Shown here piece by piece: positions 30,651 through 40,264 of a stretch of 64,000 bases of DNA. Made by a program: the position numbers and the translations under genes. The number at the start of each line of letters is the position of its first letter. Position 1 is the first letter of the stretch. This DNA comes from UBA10649 sp963700745. Its GTDB lineage: Bacteria > Actinomycetota > Actinomycetes > S36-B12. The notes beneath the pieces are model-generated. The model worked only from the letters and a program-made list of their open reading frames with translations. It was not told the origin of the DNA and did no database searches. The DNA is taken from NCBI GenBank assembly GCA_963700745.1, contig CAVOYT010000001.1, positions 62,001-126,000 of the forward strand. Reading direction: 5' to 3'.

Positions 30651-31832
30651 TCAGCCTCGGGCGTAGGAATGCACGCGGAAGGCGGGGGCCAGGGCGAAGA
30701 CGACCAGGAGGATGGGCACGAGCAGGGCGAAGGCCCAGCGCAGTGACGTCGCGTCGGCGACGAGCCCGATCAGCGGAGCGCCCAGCACGAAGCCGACGTA
30801 GTTGAAGACGTTGACGCGGGCGATGGCGACGCCGGTGCCCAGTTCGTCGTGCTGGGCGGCGGCCGTGAAGGCGAGCGGGATGATCGGCGCCGCCCCGAGC
30901 CCGAGCAGGGCGAAGGCGGCCAGTCCCCAGGCCGGTGACGGGGCGAGGGCGATGAGCAGGGCCGCGACGGCGGCGGTGGCCGCGCCGAGCCGCACCAGGC
31001 GGACGGGGCCGCGGGCCATCACCCCGCGGTCGACGAACACGCGAGCGAGCAGGGTCGTCAGGGCGTAGCAGGCGTAGGCGAGGGCGGCGATGGACTCGGT
31101 CGAGCCGAGCCCCTCGGTCAGGTACACCGCGCTCCAGTTGGAGGCGGCCGAGTCGGCGATGTAGACGCAGGTGAGCGCGATGCCGACGACGACGATCGGC
31201 CTCCACGGCACGTGGACCCGGTCGCGACTCGGATGGTCGGGGGAGACGTCGTCGATTGCGCCGCTCGTCTCGACCCGGCCGCGCAGCAGGTGCGGACCGG
31301 CGACGAGCTGGCCGGCGATCACGACGACGGCGAGGAGCCCGAAGAAGAGGGCGAGCGACATCGACGTGTCCGCGGCGATCGCGGCCAGGGCGGCGCCGAC
31401 GATCCCGGCCAGGCTGAAGACGGCGAAGAAGGAGCCCATCAGGCTGCGCCGGTAGGTGAGCTCGACGGCCGAGGCGTGGGCGTTCATCGACGCGTCGACG
31501 GCGCCGAGCGCGAATCCGATCAGGGCGAGCGAGGCGATGAGGACCGGCATCGACGAGCTCAGGCCGACGCAGACGAGCGCCATGGGCGTCAGCGGGCCGA
31601 GGACCCGCAGCACGGCGGCGCTGCCCACTCGCGCCAAGGCGGCGCCGGCGGCGATGCTCCCTATCCCGGCGATGATCGGGACGAGGCCCAGCAGCAGGGC
31701 GAGCTGGCCGTCGTCGAGGGAGAAGGTGGACTGGATCGTCGGGATCCGGGTCACGAGGGCCGCGAAGCACAGGCCCTGGGCGGCGTAGGCGACCGCGCCG
31801 GCCCGTCGTGCCGCAGGGTTCGCGTCCGTCAC
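30651..31832 (-). CDS. MFS transporter (FucP/YbjJ-like)
   Basis: 393 residues, about 12 transmembrane helices, intact. The GTG at 31832 (VTDANPAARRAGAVAYAAQGL) is chosen because the frame upstream of it runs into the tRNA gene. The LLLGLVPIIAGIGSIAAGAAL and GAVDASMNAHASAVE segments match the MFS subgroup of YbjJ-like inner-membrane proteins; substrate unknown. A hairpin and tRNA-Ser lie upstream. Confidence 0.88.
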   Translation of the reverse strand: MTDANPAARRAGAVAYAAQGLCFAALVTRIPTIQSTFSLDDGQLALLLGLVPIIAGIGSIAAGAALARVGSAAVLRVLGPLTPMALVCVGLSSSMPVLIASLALIGFALGAVDASMNAHASAVELTYRRSLMGSFFAVFSLAGIVGAALAAIAADTSMSLALFFGLLAVVVIAGQLVAGPHLLRGRVETSGAIDDVSPDHPSRDRVHVPWRPIVVVGIALTCVYIADSAASNWSAVYLTEGLGSTESIAALAYACYALTTLLARVFVDRGVMARGPVRLVRLGAATAAVAALLIALAPSPAWGLAAFALLGLGAAPIIPLAFTAAAQHDELGTGVAIARVNVFNYVGFVLGAPLIGLVADATSLRWAFALLVPILLVVFALAPAFRVHSYARG

Positions 31833-31876
31833 CCGTGGACTATGGCACCGCAGCCGGCGGGGTGAGGGCGAAACGA

Positions 31877-31909
31877 GGACGGGACCCCGGCCGAGGCGGG
31901 GTCCCGTCC
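31877..31909 (-). terminator. hairpin downstream of tRNA-Ser(GGA)
   Basis: 12-bp perfect stem (31877-31888 with 31898-31909, GGACGGGACCCC and complement), just 3' of the tRNA on the minus strand. Confidence 0.7.
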
Positions 31910-31932
31910 GTCCCGCCAGATCGGCGGGGTGG

Positions 31933-32017
31933 CGGAGGATACGGGATTTGAACCCGTGAGGGGTTGCCCCCAACACGCTTTCCAAGCGTGCGCACTAGGC
32001 CACTATGCGAATCCTCC
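31933..32017 (-). tRNA. tRNA-Ser (anticodon GGA)
   Basis: Acceptor GGAGGAT/ATCCTCC, anticodon loop TTGGAAA with GGA (decodes UCC/UCU), long variable arm TTGGGGGCAACCCCTCAC, and T-loop GGTTCAAATCC. Confidence 0.93.
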
Positions 32018-32096
32018 GTGGAGGAGGCTATACGCAGGAATGGGTCGGCCTGCCGCCGCCCTCTGCCGACCTGGCTGGGTCACCCCGTAGAGTTGT

Positions 32097-32190
32097 GCCG
32101 ACCCCTCGTGCGGCGTCATCGCGTGAACCTCCCCAGGGCCGGAAGGCAGCAAGGATAAGCGCGCTCTGGCGGGTGTGCGGGGGGTCCCTT
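32097..32190 (+). ncRNA. ffs: signal recognition particle RNA, small bacterial type
   Basis: The conserved apical domain CCCAGGGCCGGAAGGCAGCAAGG with its GGAA tetraloop and internal loops is present, preceded by GTGAACCT. The ends pair as GACCCC (32100-32105) with GGGGTC (32181-32186). This RNA binds Ffh to target membrane proteins. Its place just upstream of dnaX is the usual actinobacterial arrangement. Confidence 0.92.
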
Positions 32191-32276
32191 CGTGACCTGG
32201 GGCTGGAGCCGCTCGTGCTCGAAGGCATTCCCGGCGCCACTCGGACGGCGTCCGGCCCCGGCATTAGGGTGCATCT

Positions 32277-34125
32277 GTGTCCATGGCCCTGTACCGCACC
32301 TACCGTCCGGCTCGCCTGGACGACGTCGTCGGCCAGGACCACGTCACGGGACCCGTTGCGGCGCGCGCTGGAGAACGACCGGGTGCACCACGCCTACCTG
32401 TTCTCCGGGCCCCGCGGCTGCGGCAAGACCTCGACGGCGCGCATCCTGGCCCGCTCGCTCAACTGCGAGCAGGGGCCCACGCCGGACCCGTGCGGCGAGT
32501 GCCAGAGCTGCCAGGACCTCTCGGCGAACGGAGCGGGCTCCCTCGACGTGATCGAGCTCGACGCGGCCAGCCACGGCGGCGTCGACGACACCCGTGAACT
32601 GCGCGAGCGGGCCATGTTCGCGCCGGCCTCGTCGCGCTACAAGATCTACATCATCGACGAGGCCCACATGGTCACGACCGCAGGGCTTCAACGCGCTGCT
32701 GAAGCTGGTCGAGGAGCCGCCGCCGCACGTGCGCTTCATCTTCGCCACCACCGAGGTGGAGAAGGTGCTGCCGACCATCCGCTCGCGGACGCACAACTAC
32801 ACCTTCCGGCTGGTGCCCGCGAAGACGCTGCAGCAGCTCCTGGCCAACGTGTGCGAGTCCGAGGGCGTCAGCGCCGAGCCGGCCGCGCTCGCCCTCGTGG
32901 CGCGTGCCGGTTCCGGCAGCGTCCGCGACAGCCTGTCGGTGCTCGGCCAGGTGATCTCCGGGTCCGGGCCCGACGGCGTGACGTACGCCGAGGCGGTCGC
33001 CCAGCTCGGCATGACCGACGCGACCCTGCTGGACGCCACCATCGACGCGCTCGCCGACCACGACGGCGGGGCACTGTTCTCCGTGATCGACCAGGTCATC
33101 GACGCCGGGCACGATCCCCGCCGGTTCGTCACCGACCTGCTCGAGCGGTTCCGCGACCTCATCGTGCTGCACAACGTGCCCAACGCCGCCGAGCTCGGAC
33201 TCATCGACGCTCCGGAGGACCGGATCGCGCGCGAGGTCGCCCAGGCGCAGCGGTTCGGCCCGGCCGAGCTGACCCGCGCCGGTGACGTCACGAGCGCGGC
33301 CCTGAGCGAGCTGCGCGGAGCGACGGCGCCTCGCCTGCACCTGGAGCTGATGGTCGCCCGCCTGCTGCTGCCGGCGTCTGACGCCGATGAGGCGGGGATG
33401 CGCGCGCGGCTCGACCAGCTCGAGCGCCGGATGTCGGCTGCGCCGGTGCACGCCACCTCGCCCGCGGCGCCGGCTGGAACCTCCGCTGCCGACGAGCCGC
33501 GCCGCCGCCCCGCCAGCCGAGGCCAGCGCACCGCCGCCTCCGCCCAAGCGACTGTCCGAGGTCGCTCCCTCCAGCAAGGCCCCCGAGCGCAGCACGGTCG
33601 CGCCCACCCACCCGGCCGAAGGCCGAGCACGCGCTCCGGTCGGCGGGAGACCGGTGAAGATCCGACGCCCGACCCCTCCGAGGGCCGCGGCGGCCCCGAG
33701 CGTCGGACTGGACCAGTTCGTCTCGATGTGGCCGGCCGTGCTCGATGCGGTGAAGAGCTACTCCCGCGTGGGCTGGATGCTCTTCAGCGAGTCGACGCCC
33801 GATCTCGATGAGCGACGGGGTGCTCGCGGTGGCGGTCGGCGACGCAGGCAAGGTCAACAACGTGCGGGCGAGCGGCCACGAGGAGCGGCTGCGCCAGGCG
33901 ATCCTCGACGTGATGAAGACGGACGTCCGGATCGACGTCGTCCTGGCCCCGGACCGGGTCGTCCCGGCCAGCGCCAAGCCCTCGGGAGCTGTCGATACGG
34001 ATCCGCCGGCGGCCCCGGAGCCGGACGCCCCGAGCATGGACGACGCGAATGTCGACGGGGCCGTCGGCGTCGACCTCGCGGTGCGCGAACTCGGTGCCAC
34101 CCGCATCGGCGAGATCGAGCACTGA
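32277..34125 (+). CDS. dnaX: DNA polymerase III subunit gamma/tau, at least four frame breaks
   Basis: Starts VSMALYRTYRPARLDDVVGQ. After an extra base near 32350 the other frame carries RRALENDRVHHAYLFSGPRGCGKTST (Walker A and trigger), the Cys4 zinc module (LNCEQ ... CGECQSCQD) and DEAHM. A G-run error at 32683-32685 precedes FNALLKLVEEPP and the sensor and lid domains. A Pro-rich linker follows with breaks near 33505 and about 33800, then the tau-like C-terminus (GLDQFVSMWPAVLDAVKSYS ... SDGVLAVAVGDAGKVNN). Total about 615 residues. Clamp-loader ATPase of the replisome; must be functional, so the shifts are probably sequence errors. Confidence 0.92.
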
Positions 34126-34136
34126 GGGGCCTGGGC

Positions 34137-34730
34137 ATGTATGAGGGGATCGTCCAGGACCTGATCGACGAGCTGGGCCGCCTGCCCGGGGTCGGTCCCA
34201 AGAGCGCGCAGCGCATCGCCTTCCACATCCTCGCGGCCGAGCCGGCCGACGTCCTGCGGCTGGCGGCGACCCTGCGCGAGGTGAAGGAGAAGGTGCGGTT
34301 CTGCAGCATCTGCGGCAACGTCGCGGAGGAGGACGAGTGCCGGATCTGCCGCGACCCGCGACGTGACCTCACGGTGCTGTGCGTGGTCGAGGAGCCCAAG
34401 GACGTCGTCGCGATCGAGAAGACCCGGGAGTTCCGTGGCCGCTACCACGTGCTGGGCGGCGCGATCAGTCCCATCGACGGCATCGGACCCGATGACCTGA
34501 GGATCCGCGAGCTGTTCGCCCGCCTGTCCGACGGGACCATCACCGAGGTCATCCTCGCGACGGACCCGAATCTCGAGGGGGAGGCGACGGCCACCTATCT
34601 GGCGCGGATGATCAGTCCCCTGGAGATCGCCGTGTCCCGGCTCGCCAGCGGGCTGCCCGTCGGCGGCGACCTCGAGTACGCCGACGAGGTCACCCTGGGC
34701 CGGGCCTTCGAGGGCCGCCGCCGGGTCTAG
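34137..34730 (+). CDS. recR: recombination mediator protein RecR
   Basis: 197 residues: helix-hairpin-helix GRLPGVGPKSAQRIA, a C4 zinc finger (CSIC ... CRIC), and a Toprim domain with VVEEPKDVVAIE and ATDPNLEGEATATYL. With RecF/RecO it loads RecA at single-stranded gaps. It starts 12 bases after dnaX, as is common. Intact. Confidence 0.95.
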   Translation: MYEGIVQDLIDELGRLPGVGPKSAQRIAFHILAAEPADVLRLAATLREVKEKVRFCSICGNVAEEDECRICRDPRRDLTVLCVVEEPKDVVAIEKTREFRGRYHVLGGAISPIDGIGPDDLRIRELFARLSDGTITEVILATDPNLEGEATATYLARMISPLEIAVSRLASGLPVGGDLEYADEVTLGRAFEGRRRV

Positions 34731-34765
34731 TCGACCTGCTGAACGAACGCTGCCAAGATCAGCGA

Positions 34766-35229
34766 ATGAGTCGCGATCTCCAGGTCACGTTCGACGCCCA
34801 TGATCCACGAGCCCTGTCATCGTTCTGGCGCGACGCCTTGGGCTACGTCCACCCGGGACCGCCGGGTGTCGATCTACCGGACGGCGCTGACCCGCTGGCC
34901 GCCTGGGACGACTTCCTCCGGCGCATGGGGGTGCCGGCCGATCAGCGGAGACGGCACCCGATCCGCGATCGAGCGGATCCGGACGGGCAGGGGCCGCGGG
35001 CGTTCTTCCAGCAGGTGCCGTAGAGGACAAGATCGCGAAGAACCGAGTCCACCTCGACATCCGTGCGGCTCCGGGAGCCTGCAGGGAGACGGAGCGGATG
35101 ACCGGCGCTGGAGGCTGAGTCCGAGCGGCTCGTCGGCATTGGGGGAACGCGACTTCGTCGCCATGACCCGTGCTCCTGGGCGGGCATCGTGATGGCCGAT
35201 CCCGAGGGCAATGAGTTCGCGTGGACTGA
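34766..35229 (+). CDS. VOC/glyoxalase-like domain protein, several frame breaks
   Basis: MSRDLQVTFDAHDPRALSSFW starts a VOC fold. PDGQGPRAFFQQVP, then in other frames EDKIAKNRVHLDIRAAPG, ALEAESERLVGIGGTRLRR and GIVMADPEGNEF, follow in the expected order. At least three one-base shifts are needed. The end is uncertain: a TGA at 35227-35229 in one frame would close it after EFAWT. Members are usually small metal-dependent or ligand-binding proteins of unknown substrate. Confidence 0.7.
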
Positions 35230-35265
35230 AGCGCGCTCATTCGGGATCGGTAGACTCATGTCCCC

Positions 35266-36553
35266 GTGTCCCTCATCGTCCAGAAGTTCGGCGGATCCAG
35301 CGTCTCTGACGCGGCGAGCATCAAGCGCGTCGCGCGGCGCATCGTCGACACCAAGAAGGCCGGCCACGACGTCGTCGTCGTGGTCTCCGCGATGGGCGAC
35401 TCGACCGACGAGCTGCTCGAGCTCGCCGAGCAGGTGTCCCCGCTGCCCCCGGCCCGCGAGCTCGACATGCTGCTGACCGCCGGGGAGCGCATCTCGATGG
35501 CCCTCGTCGCCATGGCGATCTCGGACCTCGGCGCGGAGGCCCGCTCCTACACCGGATCCCAGGCCGGCCTCATCACCGACTCGGCCCACGGTTCCGCCCG
35601 GATCATCGACGTCACGCCCGGGCGGATCCGCGAGGCCATCACCCAGGGGGCGATCCCGATCGTCGCGGGATTCCAGGGCGTCGCCCAGGACACCAAGGAC
35701 ATCACCACCCTCGGCCGCGGCGGATCCGACACCACGGCGGTGGCGCTCGCCGCCGCGCTCGACGCCGAGGTCTGCGAGATCTTCACCGACGTCGACGGCG
35801 TGTTCAGCGCCGATCCGAGGGTGGTCGCCGCGGCGCGGCAGGTGCCCGTACATCACGTACGAGGAGATGCTCGAGCTCGCCGCGGTGGGCGCCAAGGTCC
35901 TGCACCTGCGCTGCGTCGAGTACGCGCGCCGCTTCGACGTGCCGATCCACGTGCGCTCGTCGTTCTCGCAGCACACCGGCACGCTGGTCATGTCCCCCGA
36001 AGCCATCGAAGCCGCTATCGCCGAAGGAAGTGCCATGGAACAGCCGATCATCTCCGGGGTTGCCGCGGACGTGAACGACGCCAAGATCACCGTGGTCGGC
36101 GTGCCCGACAAGCCGGGCGAGGCGGCCGCGATCTTCAAGGCGCTCGCCGTGGCCGGGATCAACGTCGACATGATCGTGCAGAACGTCTCGGCGGCCTCGA
36201 CCGGCCGAACCGATGTCACGTTCACCTGCCCGCAGGGGTCGGCGCCGACTGCGATGAAGGCGCTCGACGGCGAGCGCGCGTCGATCGGCTTCGAGTCGCT
36301 GCTGGTCGACGACCAGATCGCCAAGGTCTCGCTCGTCGGTGCCGGCATGCGCTCGCACCCCGGCGTCTCCGCGACCTTCTTCGAGGCGCTCGCGGACGCC
36401 AGCATCAACGTGGAGATGATCTCGACGTCCGAGATCCGCATCTCGGTCGTCACCCGGGTCGACGACGCCGCCCGCGCGGTCCAGACGCTGCACACCGCCT
36501 TCGGCCTGGACGCCGACGGCGAGGCCGTGGTCTACGGGGGAACGGGCCGATGA
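35266..36553 (+). CDS. lysC: aspartate kinase, one frame break
   Basis: GTG start, VQKFGGSSVSDAASIKRVA (nucleotide loop), LTAGERISMALVAMAI, GRGGSDTTAVALA and EIFTDVDGVFSADPR. Near 35848 one extra base shifts the frame and the next continues YEEMLELAAVGAKVLH and the tandem ACT domains (ITVVGVPDKPGEAAAIFKAL, VSLVGAGMRSHPGVSATFFE), ending VVYGGTGR. About 428 residues. Makes aspartyl phosphate, the entry to Lys/Thr/Met synthesis; ACT domains bind feedback inhibitors. ATGA overlap with asd. Confidence 0.95.
36023..36037 (+). promoter_or_regulatory. internal translation start for the aspartokinase beta subunit
   Basis: A GAAGGAAG site (36023-36030) five bases before an in-frame ATG at 36035, starting MEQPIISGVAADVND. 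In Corynebacterium the separately translated beta subunit starts at the corresponding place, just before the ACT domains. A 36035-36553 product would be the regulatory half, giving an alpha2beta2 enzyme. Confidence 0.65.
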
Positions 36554-37593
36554 CGAGGCTCCCCGTCGTCGCCGTCGTCGGCGCCACCGGCCAGGTGGGC
36601 GCGGTCATGCGCCGCCTGCTCGACGAGCGCGACTTCCCGATGTCGCAGGTGCGCTTCCTGGCGTCGGCCCGCTCGGCCGGCACCACGCTGCCGTGGCGCG
36701 GCGCCGAGATCGTGGTCGAGGACGCCGCCACCGCCGACATCTCCGGCATCGACATCGCGCTGTTCTCCGCGGGCGGTGCGACGTCGAAGGCGCTGGCCCC
36801 CAGCTACGCGGTGTCCGGGGCGATCGTCATCGACAACTCGTCGGCCTGGCGCATGGACCCCGACGTCCCGCTCATCGTGAGCGAGGTCAACCCGCACGCC
36901 CTCGCCGACGTGCGCAAGGGGATCATCGCCAACCCGAACTGCACGACGATGGCGGCGATGCCGGTGCTCAAGCCGCTCCACGACGAGGCGGGGCTGCGCG
37001 GCTCATCGTCAGCACCTACCAGGCGGTGTCCGGCAGCGGCCTGGCCGGCGTCGAGGAGCTCGACACCCAGGTGCGGGCGGCGGTGACGCAGGACATCGCC
37101 CAGCTCACCCACGACGGCTCGGCCGTGGACTTCCCCGCGCCGGTCAAGTACGTGCGCACGATCGCCTTCGACGTCGTCCCGCTCGCGGGCAGCATCGTCG
37201 ACGACGGCTCACTGGAGACCGACGAGGAGCAGAAGCTCCGCAACGAGAGCCGCAAGATCCTCGAGATCCCCGACCTGCTGGTCTCCGGCACCTGCGTGCG
37301 GGTGCCGGTCTTCACCGGCCACTCGCTGTCGATCAACGCCGAGTTCGACCGCCCGATCTCGCCGGAGCGGGCGATGGAGCTGCTCGCGGATGCCGCGGGG
37401 TCGAGCTCGTCGGATGTGCCCACGCCGCTGCAGGCGGCCGGGTGCGGATCCGTCCTTCGTCGGCCGCGTCCGGCAGGACCCGTCGGTGCCCGACGGCCGC
37501 GGCCTGGCGCTGTTCGTCAGCAACGACAACCTGCGCAAGGGCGCAGCCCTGAACGCGGTGCAGATCGCCGAGCTGCTCGCCGCCAACCGCTAG
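36550..37593 (+). CDS. asd: aspartate-semialdehyde dehydrogenase, three to four frame breaks
   Basis: Starts VAVVGATGQVGAVMRRLL (NADP fold) and holds the active-site Cys in IIANPNCTTMAAMPVL. After about 37002 another frame carries STYQAVSGSGLAGVEEL, SGTCVRVPVFTGHS (substrate-binding and catalytic His) and NAEFDRPISPE; compensating breaks at about 37395-37415 and one near 37445 lead to the end GLALFVSNDNLRKGAALNAVQ. About 346 residues. Reduces aspartyl phosphate to the semialdehyde. Co-transcribed with lysC (ATGA). Confidence 0.93.
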
Positions 37594-37621
37594 CGCGAGC
37601 TGTCCCGCGTCGCCGGGGACG

Positions 37622-38737
37622 CTACGCGCTCGGCGACACGGTGATCACCGGCTCACGCCCGAGGTAGGCGGCGTAGGCCACGAGCGCCCGGTCGACGTCT
37701 ATTCGTGCCCGTCCCGAGAGCGGTGCGAAGGGTTCCACGGCGATCCTCACCTGGTCGCGCACCAGCGTGCGCGTCCACGTCGCGATCACTGAGCCGCGTC
37801 GCACGATGGTGGCACGGAAGATGCCGTTGCCACCGGGGACCACGCGATCGAGCAGTGACTCGTCGCCGTGCAGTGACCGGTCCTTGTAGCCGAGGACGTA
37901 CTCGTCGAATCCCGGCAGTGCGAGCGTCCCCTGGTCCGCGAGACGTCCGTCACCGATCGCTTCGGCCAGCTCGGTCGTGAGCCAGACGGCGTCGGCGCCC
38001 TCGCCGACCCGATCGAGTCGGCCCGCGTTCCCCTCGACTCCTCGGCGGGCGTCGGCCAGGGTCAGGCCGGTCCAGCCGGCGAAGTCCTTGACCGTGGTGG
38101 GACCGTGACTGCGGAAGTAGCGATGAGCCAGTTCGACGAGGGCCGTCGTCTCGCGACAGCTCGACCTGCGTGCGGCGCCCAGGCGGACAGCAGGGCGAAG
38201 GTCTGCGCCCCGTCCCGCTGCGGGCCGATGCACGTGACTCCGGTCAGCGACGCATACAGCAGAAGGTGGTAGCCCCGCTGCCCGTCGGTCGGGATCCCCT
38301 CTGCCGTCAAGGCATCGAGGACGTCCGCGGCGCGTGCGAGGCTCGCCGTCCTCGAGGAACGCCTCCAGGACGTCGCGGAGTCGATCGAGGTCGGCCGGCA
38401 GGAGCCCCAGCTGCTGACGCCGGGTTCTCATCCGATCGAGCCCGCGCGTGCCGGTGAGGTCGAGCATCCATCGGGCGTCGACGGCCGGGATGATGTGCAC
38501 GGTCTGCCGCATGGGCCAGGTGCGAATGAGCTCGCCGCGCTCGAAGGCGGCCTCCACGTCCGCGACCGTGGAGTGCGGAACGCGGACACCGAGGGACCAC
38601 AGTCCGCTGGCGATGTCCTGCGCCTGCATCGCTCCGAACCACTCGGCCACCGACAGCGGGGTGCGTGCGTCGTGGTCGGCGAGCAGCAGGCTGGTCATCC
38701 TCGCCGCGCGGATCACCGCCGGGGTGAGCGCCGCCAC
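37622..38737 (-). CDS. winged-helix DNA-binding domain protein (HTH_42 / YcaQ-like), at least two frame breaks
   Basis: GTG start. RMTSLLLADHDARTPLSVAEWFGAMQAQD contains the QAQD motif of the HTH_42 family, followed by TWPMRQTVHIIPAVDARWML. Near 38330 and again near 38165 the frame changes, with AEGIPTDGQRGYHLLLYASL between. The long C-terminal part (TTVKDFAGWTGLTLADAR, LPGFDEYVLGYKDRSL, VVPGGNGIFRATIVRRG) is in the first frame. The family includes DNA crosslink-repair glycosylase YcaQ/AlkX-like proteins; activity here is unproven. Confidence 0.78.
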   Translation of the reverse strand: MAALTPAVIRAARMTSLLLADHDARTPLSVAEWFGAMQAQDIASGLWSLGVRVPHSTVADVEAAFERGELIRTWPMRQTVHIIPAVDARWMLDLTGTRGLDRMRTRRQQLGLLPADLDRLRDVLEAFLEDGEPRTRRGRPRCLDGRGDPDRRAAGLPPSAVCVADRSHVHRPAAGRGADLRPAVRLGAARRSSCRETTALVELAHRYFRSHGPTTVKDFAGWTGLTLADARRGVEGNAGRLDRVGEGADAVWLTTELAEAIGDGRLADQGTLALPGFDEYVLGYKDRSLHGDESLLDRVVPGGNGIFRATIVRRGSVIATWTRTLVRDQVRIAVEPFAPLSGRARIDVDRALVAYAAYLGREPVITVSPSA

Positions 38738-38740
38738 GCG

Positions 38741-39082
38741 TCAGCCCTGGCGCGGGTCGAGCATCGTGAGCAGCAGGCGACCCGGCTCCGTGGCGACGAC
38801 GGAGTGCGGCGTGCGCGTGCCGAGGTGGATCAGGCCGCCGGGCTGCAGGGTGACCGTCCGGTCGGCCGCCGTGATCTCGAACCGGCCGTCCAGCGCCTGC
38901 AGGAGCACGGGCACGGCCGCGGTGTGCTCGGTGAGCTCCTGGCCGGCGTCGAAGGAGAACAGCACGACGCGGGCGCCCTCGGCCTTGAGGACCGTGCGGG
39001 ACACCGTGCTGTCGGGAGCGACCTCGACCAGCGCTGCGACGTCGGCGAGGTCGGTCATCGACAGGTTCACGTCATCGCTCAT
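38741..39082 (-). CDS. cupin domain protein
   Basis: 113 residues. The second ATG (39082, MSDDVNLSMTD) is chosen because a GGAG site lies six bases upstream. Cupin motifs: AGQELTEHTAAVPVLLQALDG and LQPGGLIHLGTRTPHSVVATEPG, with a metal-binding His in each (EHT and PHS). Its start lies inside the 3' end of the methyltransferase gene, so they are coupled. Intact. Function unknown. Confidence 0.85.
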   Translation of the reverse strand: MSDDVNLSMTDLADVAALVEVAPDSTVSRTVLKAEGARVVLFSFDAGQELTEHTAAVPVLLQALDGRFEITAADRTVTLQPGGLIHLGTRTPHSVVATEPGRLLLTMLDPRQG

Positions 39083-39709
39083 CGGCATCTCCGGGGGTCT
39101 CGGGTGAGGCGGGCAGGCGCAGCACGGACACCGCGAAGTCGGCGTCGTCGCCGCCAGGGTCGCAGGTCCCACGTGGCGAAGCGGTGCTCGAGAGTGAAAC
39201 CGGCGGCCGTCGAGGTGCTGGTCGAAGTCCGACATGTCGTAGCGGTCGGTGTGGAAGCCGACGGCGGCGAAGCCGTCGGGCTTCAGGTGCGCGCCAATGC
39301 GGCGCAGGACCTCGGTCTCGCGTGCCGGGCGCCACGAAGGCCATCACGTTCCCGGCCACGACGGCTGCGTCGAAGGGCTCAGGCTCGCCCGGCCGCGGCG
39401 AGGTCGAGCTTCGACGAGGTCGGCCACGACCCACGTGGGACCGGGATGGTCCTCGCCGCGCGGCCTCGATCAGCTCCGGGTCGGCGTCGACGCCGACGAC
39501 GTGGTGGCCGCGCGCGTGCAGGACGGCCGACGTGCGGCCGGGACCGCAGCCGGCGTCCAGGATCCGCGACCGCGGCGGCACCATCGCGTCGATGAGCCGC
39601 GCCTCGCCGCCGAGGTCGACGCCCTCGGCGCCATCTCGCGGAAGCGCTGGATGTACCACTGCGAGTGGCCGTCGTCGGTGTCGGTGAACCAGCGGGGCGG
39701 GGTCGTCAT
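39072..39709 (-). CDS. class I SAM-dependent methyltransferase, multiple frame breaks
   Basis: ATG 39709 starts MTTPPRWFTDTDDGHSQWYI; after a shift near 39632, AEGVDLGGEARLIDAMVPP, motif I SRILDAGCGPGRTSAVLH and GVDADPELIEAARR follow. Further breaks near 39425 and 39330 flank DAAVVAGNVMAFVAPGT, and the end is FAVSVLRLPASPE before the TGA at 39072. About 212 residues. Just upstream on the same strand is a truncated IS110 transposase, so the native promoter may have been replaced. Substrate unknown. Confidence 0.75.
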
Positions 39710-40264
39710 GCGGCCGGCGAGGAACTCCCGCAGCCCGGCGACGGTCTTGGCCCGGTGCAGCGACTGCGGTCGCGCGGATCGATCGGAGGGGTCGATGCGG
39801 TGCAGATGCCAGCGGAGCCGGTTGATGATTGCCGTGCGCGTGGTGCACCAGGTCCTCACGGTGGTTGACCAGCAGCTTCAGCTCCCGCGAGGCGTCGTCG
39901 TGGCGTGGCGACCGGCAGGTCGGGCTCGCGCAGCGCGGCCCGGGCCACGGCCAGGGCGTCGATCGGGTCGGACTTGCCGCGGGTGCGCGCGGTGCGGCGC
40001 TGCTCGGCCATCATCTTCGGCGGCACCCGCACCACCTGCTGGCCGGCGTCGAGCAGGTCGGCCTCCAGCCGAGCGGACAGGTGCGCGGCAGTCCTCGATG
40101 CCCCAGGTCAGGTCCGCACCGAACCGCTCGCGGCCCACCGGACCGCCTTGTCGTGGCCCTTGCGCGTCGGCGCTGACCGTGAGCTGGCCCAGCTGCCGGC
40201 CGGCCTCGTCGACGGCGACGAACGTGTGCGTGCGCTTGTGGACATCGGTTCCAACGACAACCAT
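39710..40264 (-). pseudogene. truncated IS110-family transposase (N-terminal half)
   Basis: ATG 40264 follows a GAAAGGAGG site. MVVVGTDVHKRTHTFVAVDEA with its first catalytic Asp, then GADLTWGIEDCR, MAEQRRTARTRGKSDPIDAL and VNHREDLVHHARTAIINRLRW, are the DEDD/RuvC-like domain of IS110-family transposases in the correct order (spread over frames by one-base shifts). Homology ends with LHRAKTVAGLREFLAGR at about 39710, where the methyltransferase begins. The whole C-terminal Tnp domain with the catalytic Ser is missing, so it cannot transpose by itself. Confidence 0.85.

Noticed and set aside
29942..31770. Long minus-strand frames running through the tRNA-Ser genes (e.g. SERPKERASKARVG...IPPPPP)
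   Set aside because: They are read-through of tRNA and terminator sequence, a well-known false ORF pattern; composition is Pro/Arg-rich and no ribosome site is present.
32277..34125. Programmed ribosomal frameshift in dnaX
   Set aside because: Frame changes occur at several sites, including inside the conserved ATPase core, without an A-rich slippery heptamer; neighbouring genes show the same errors.
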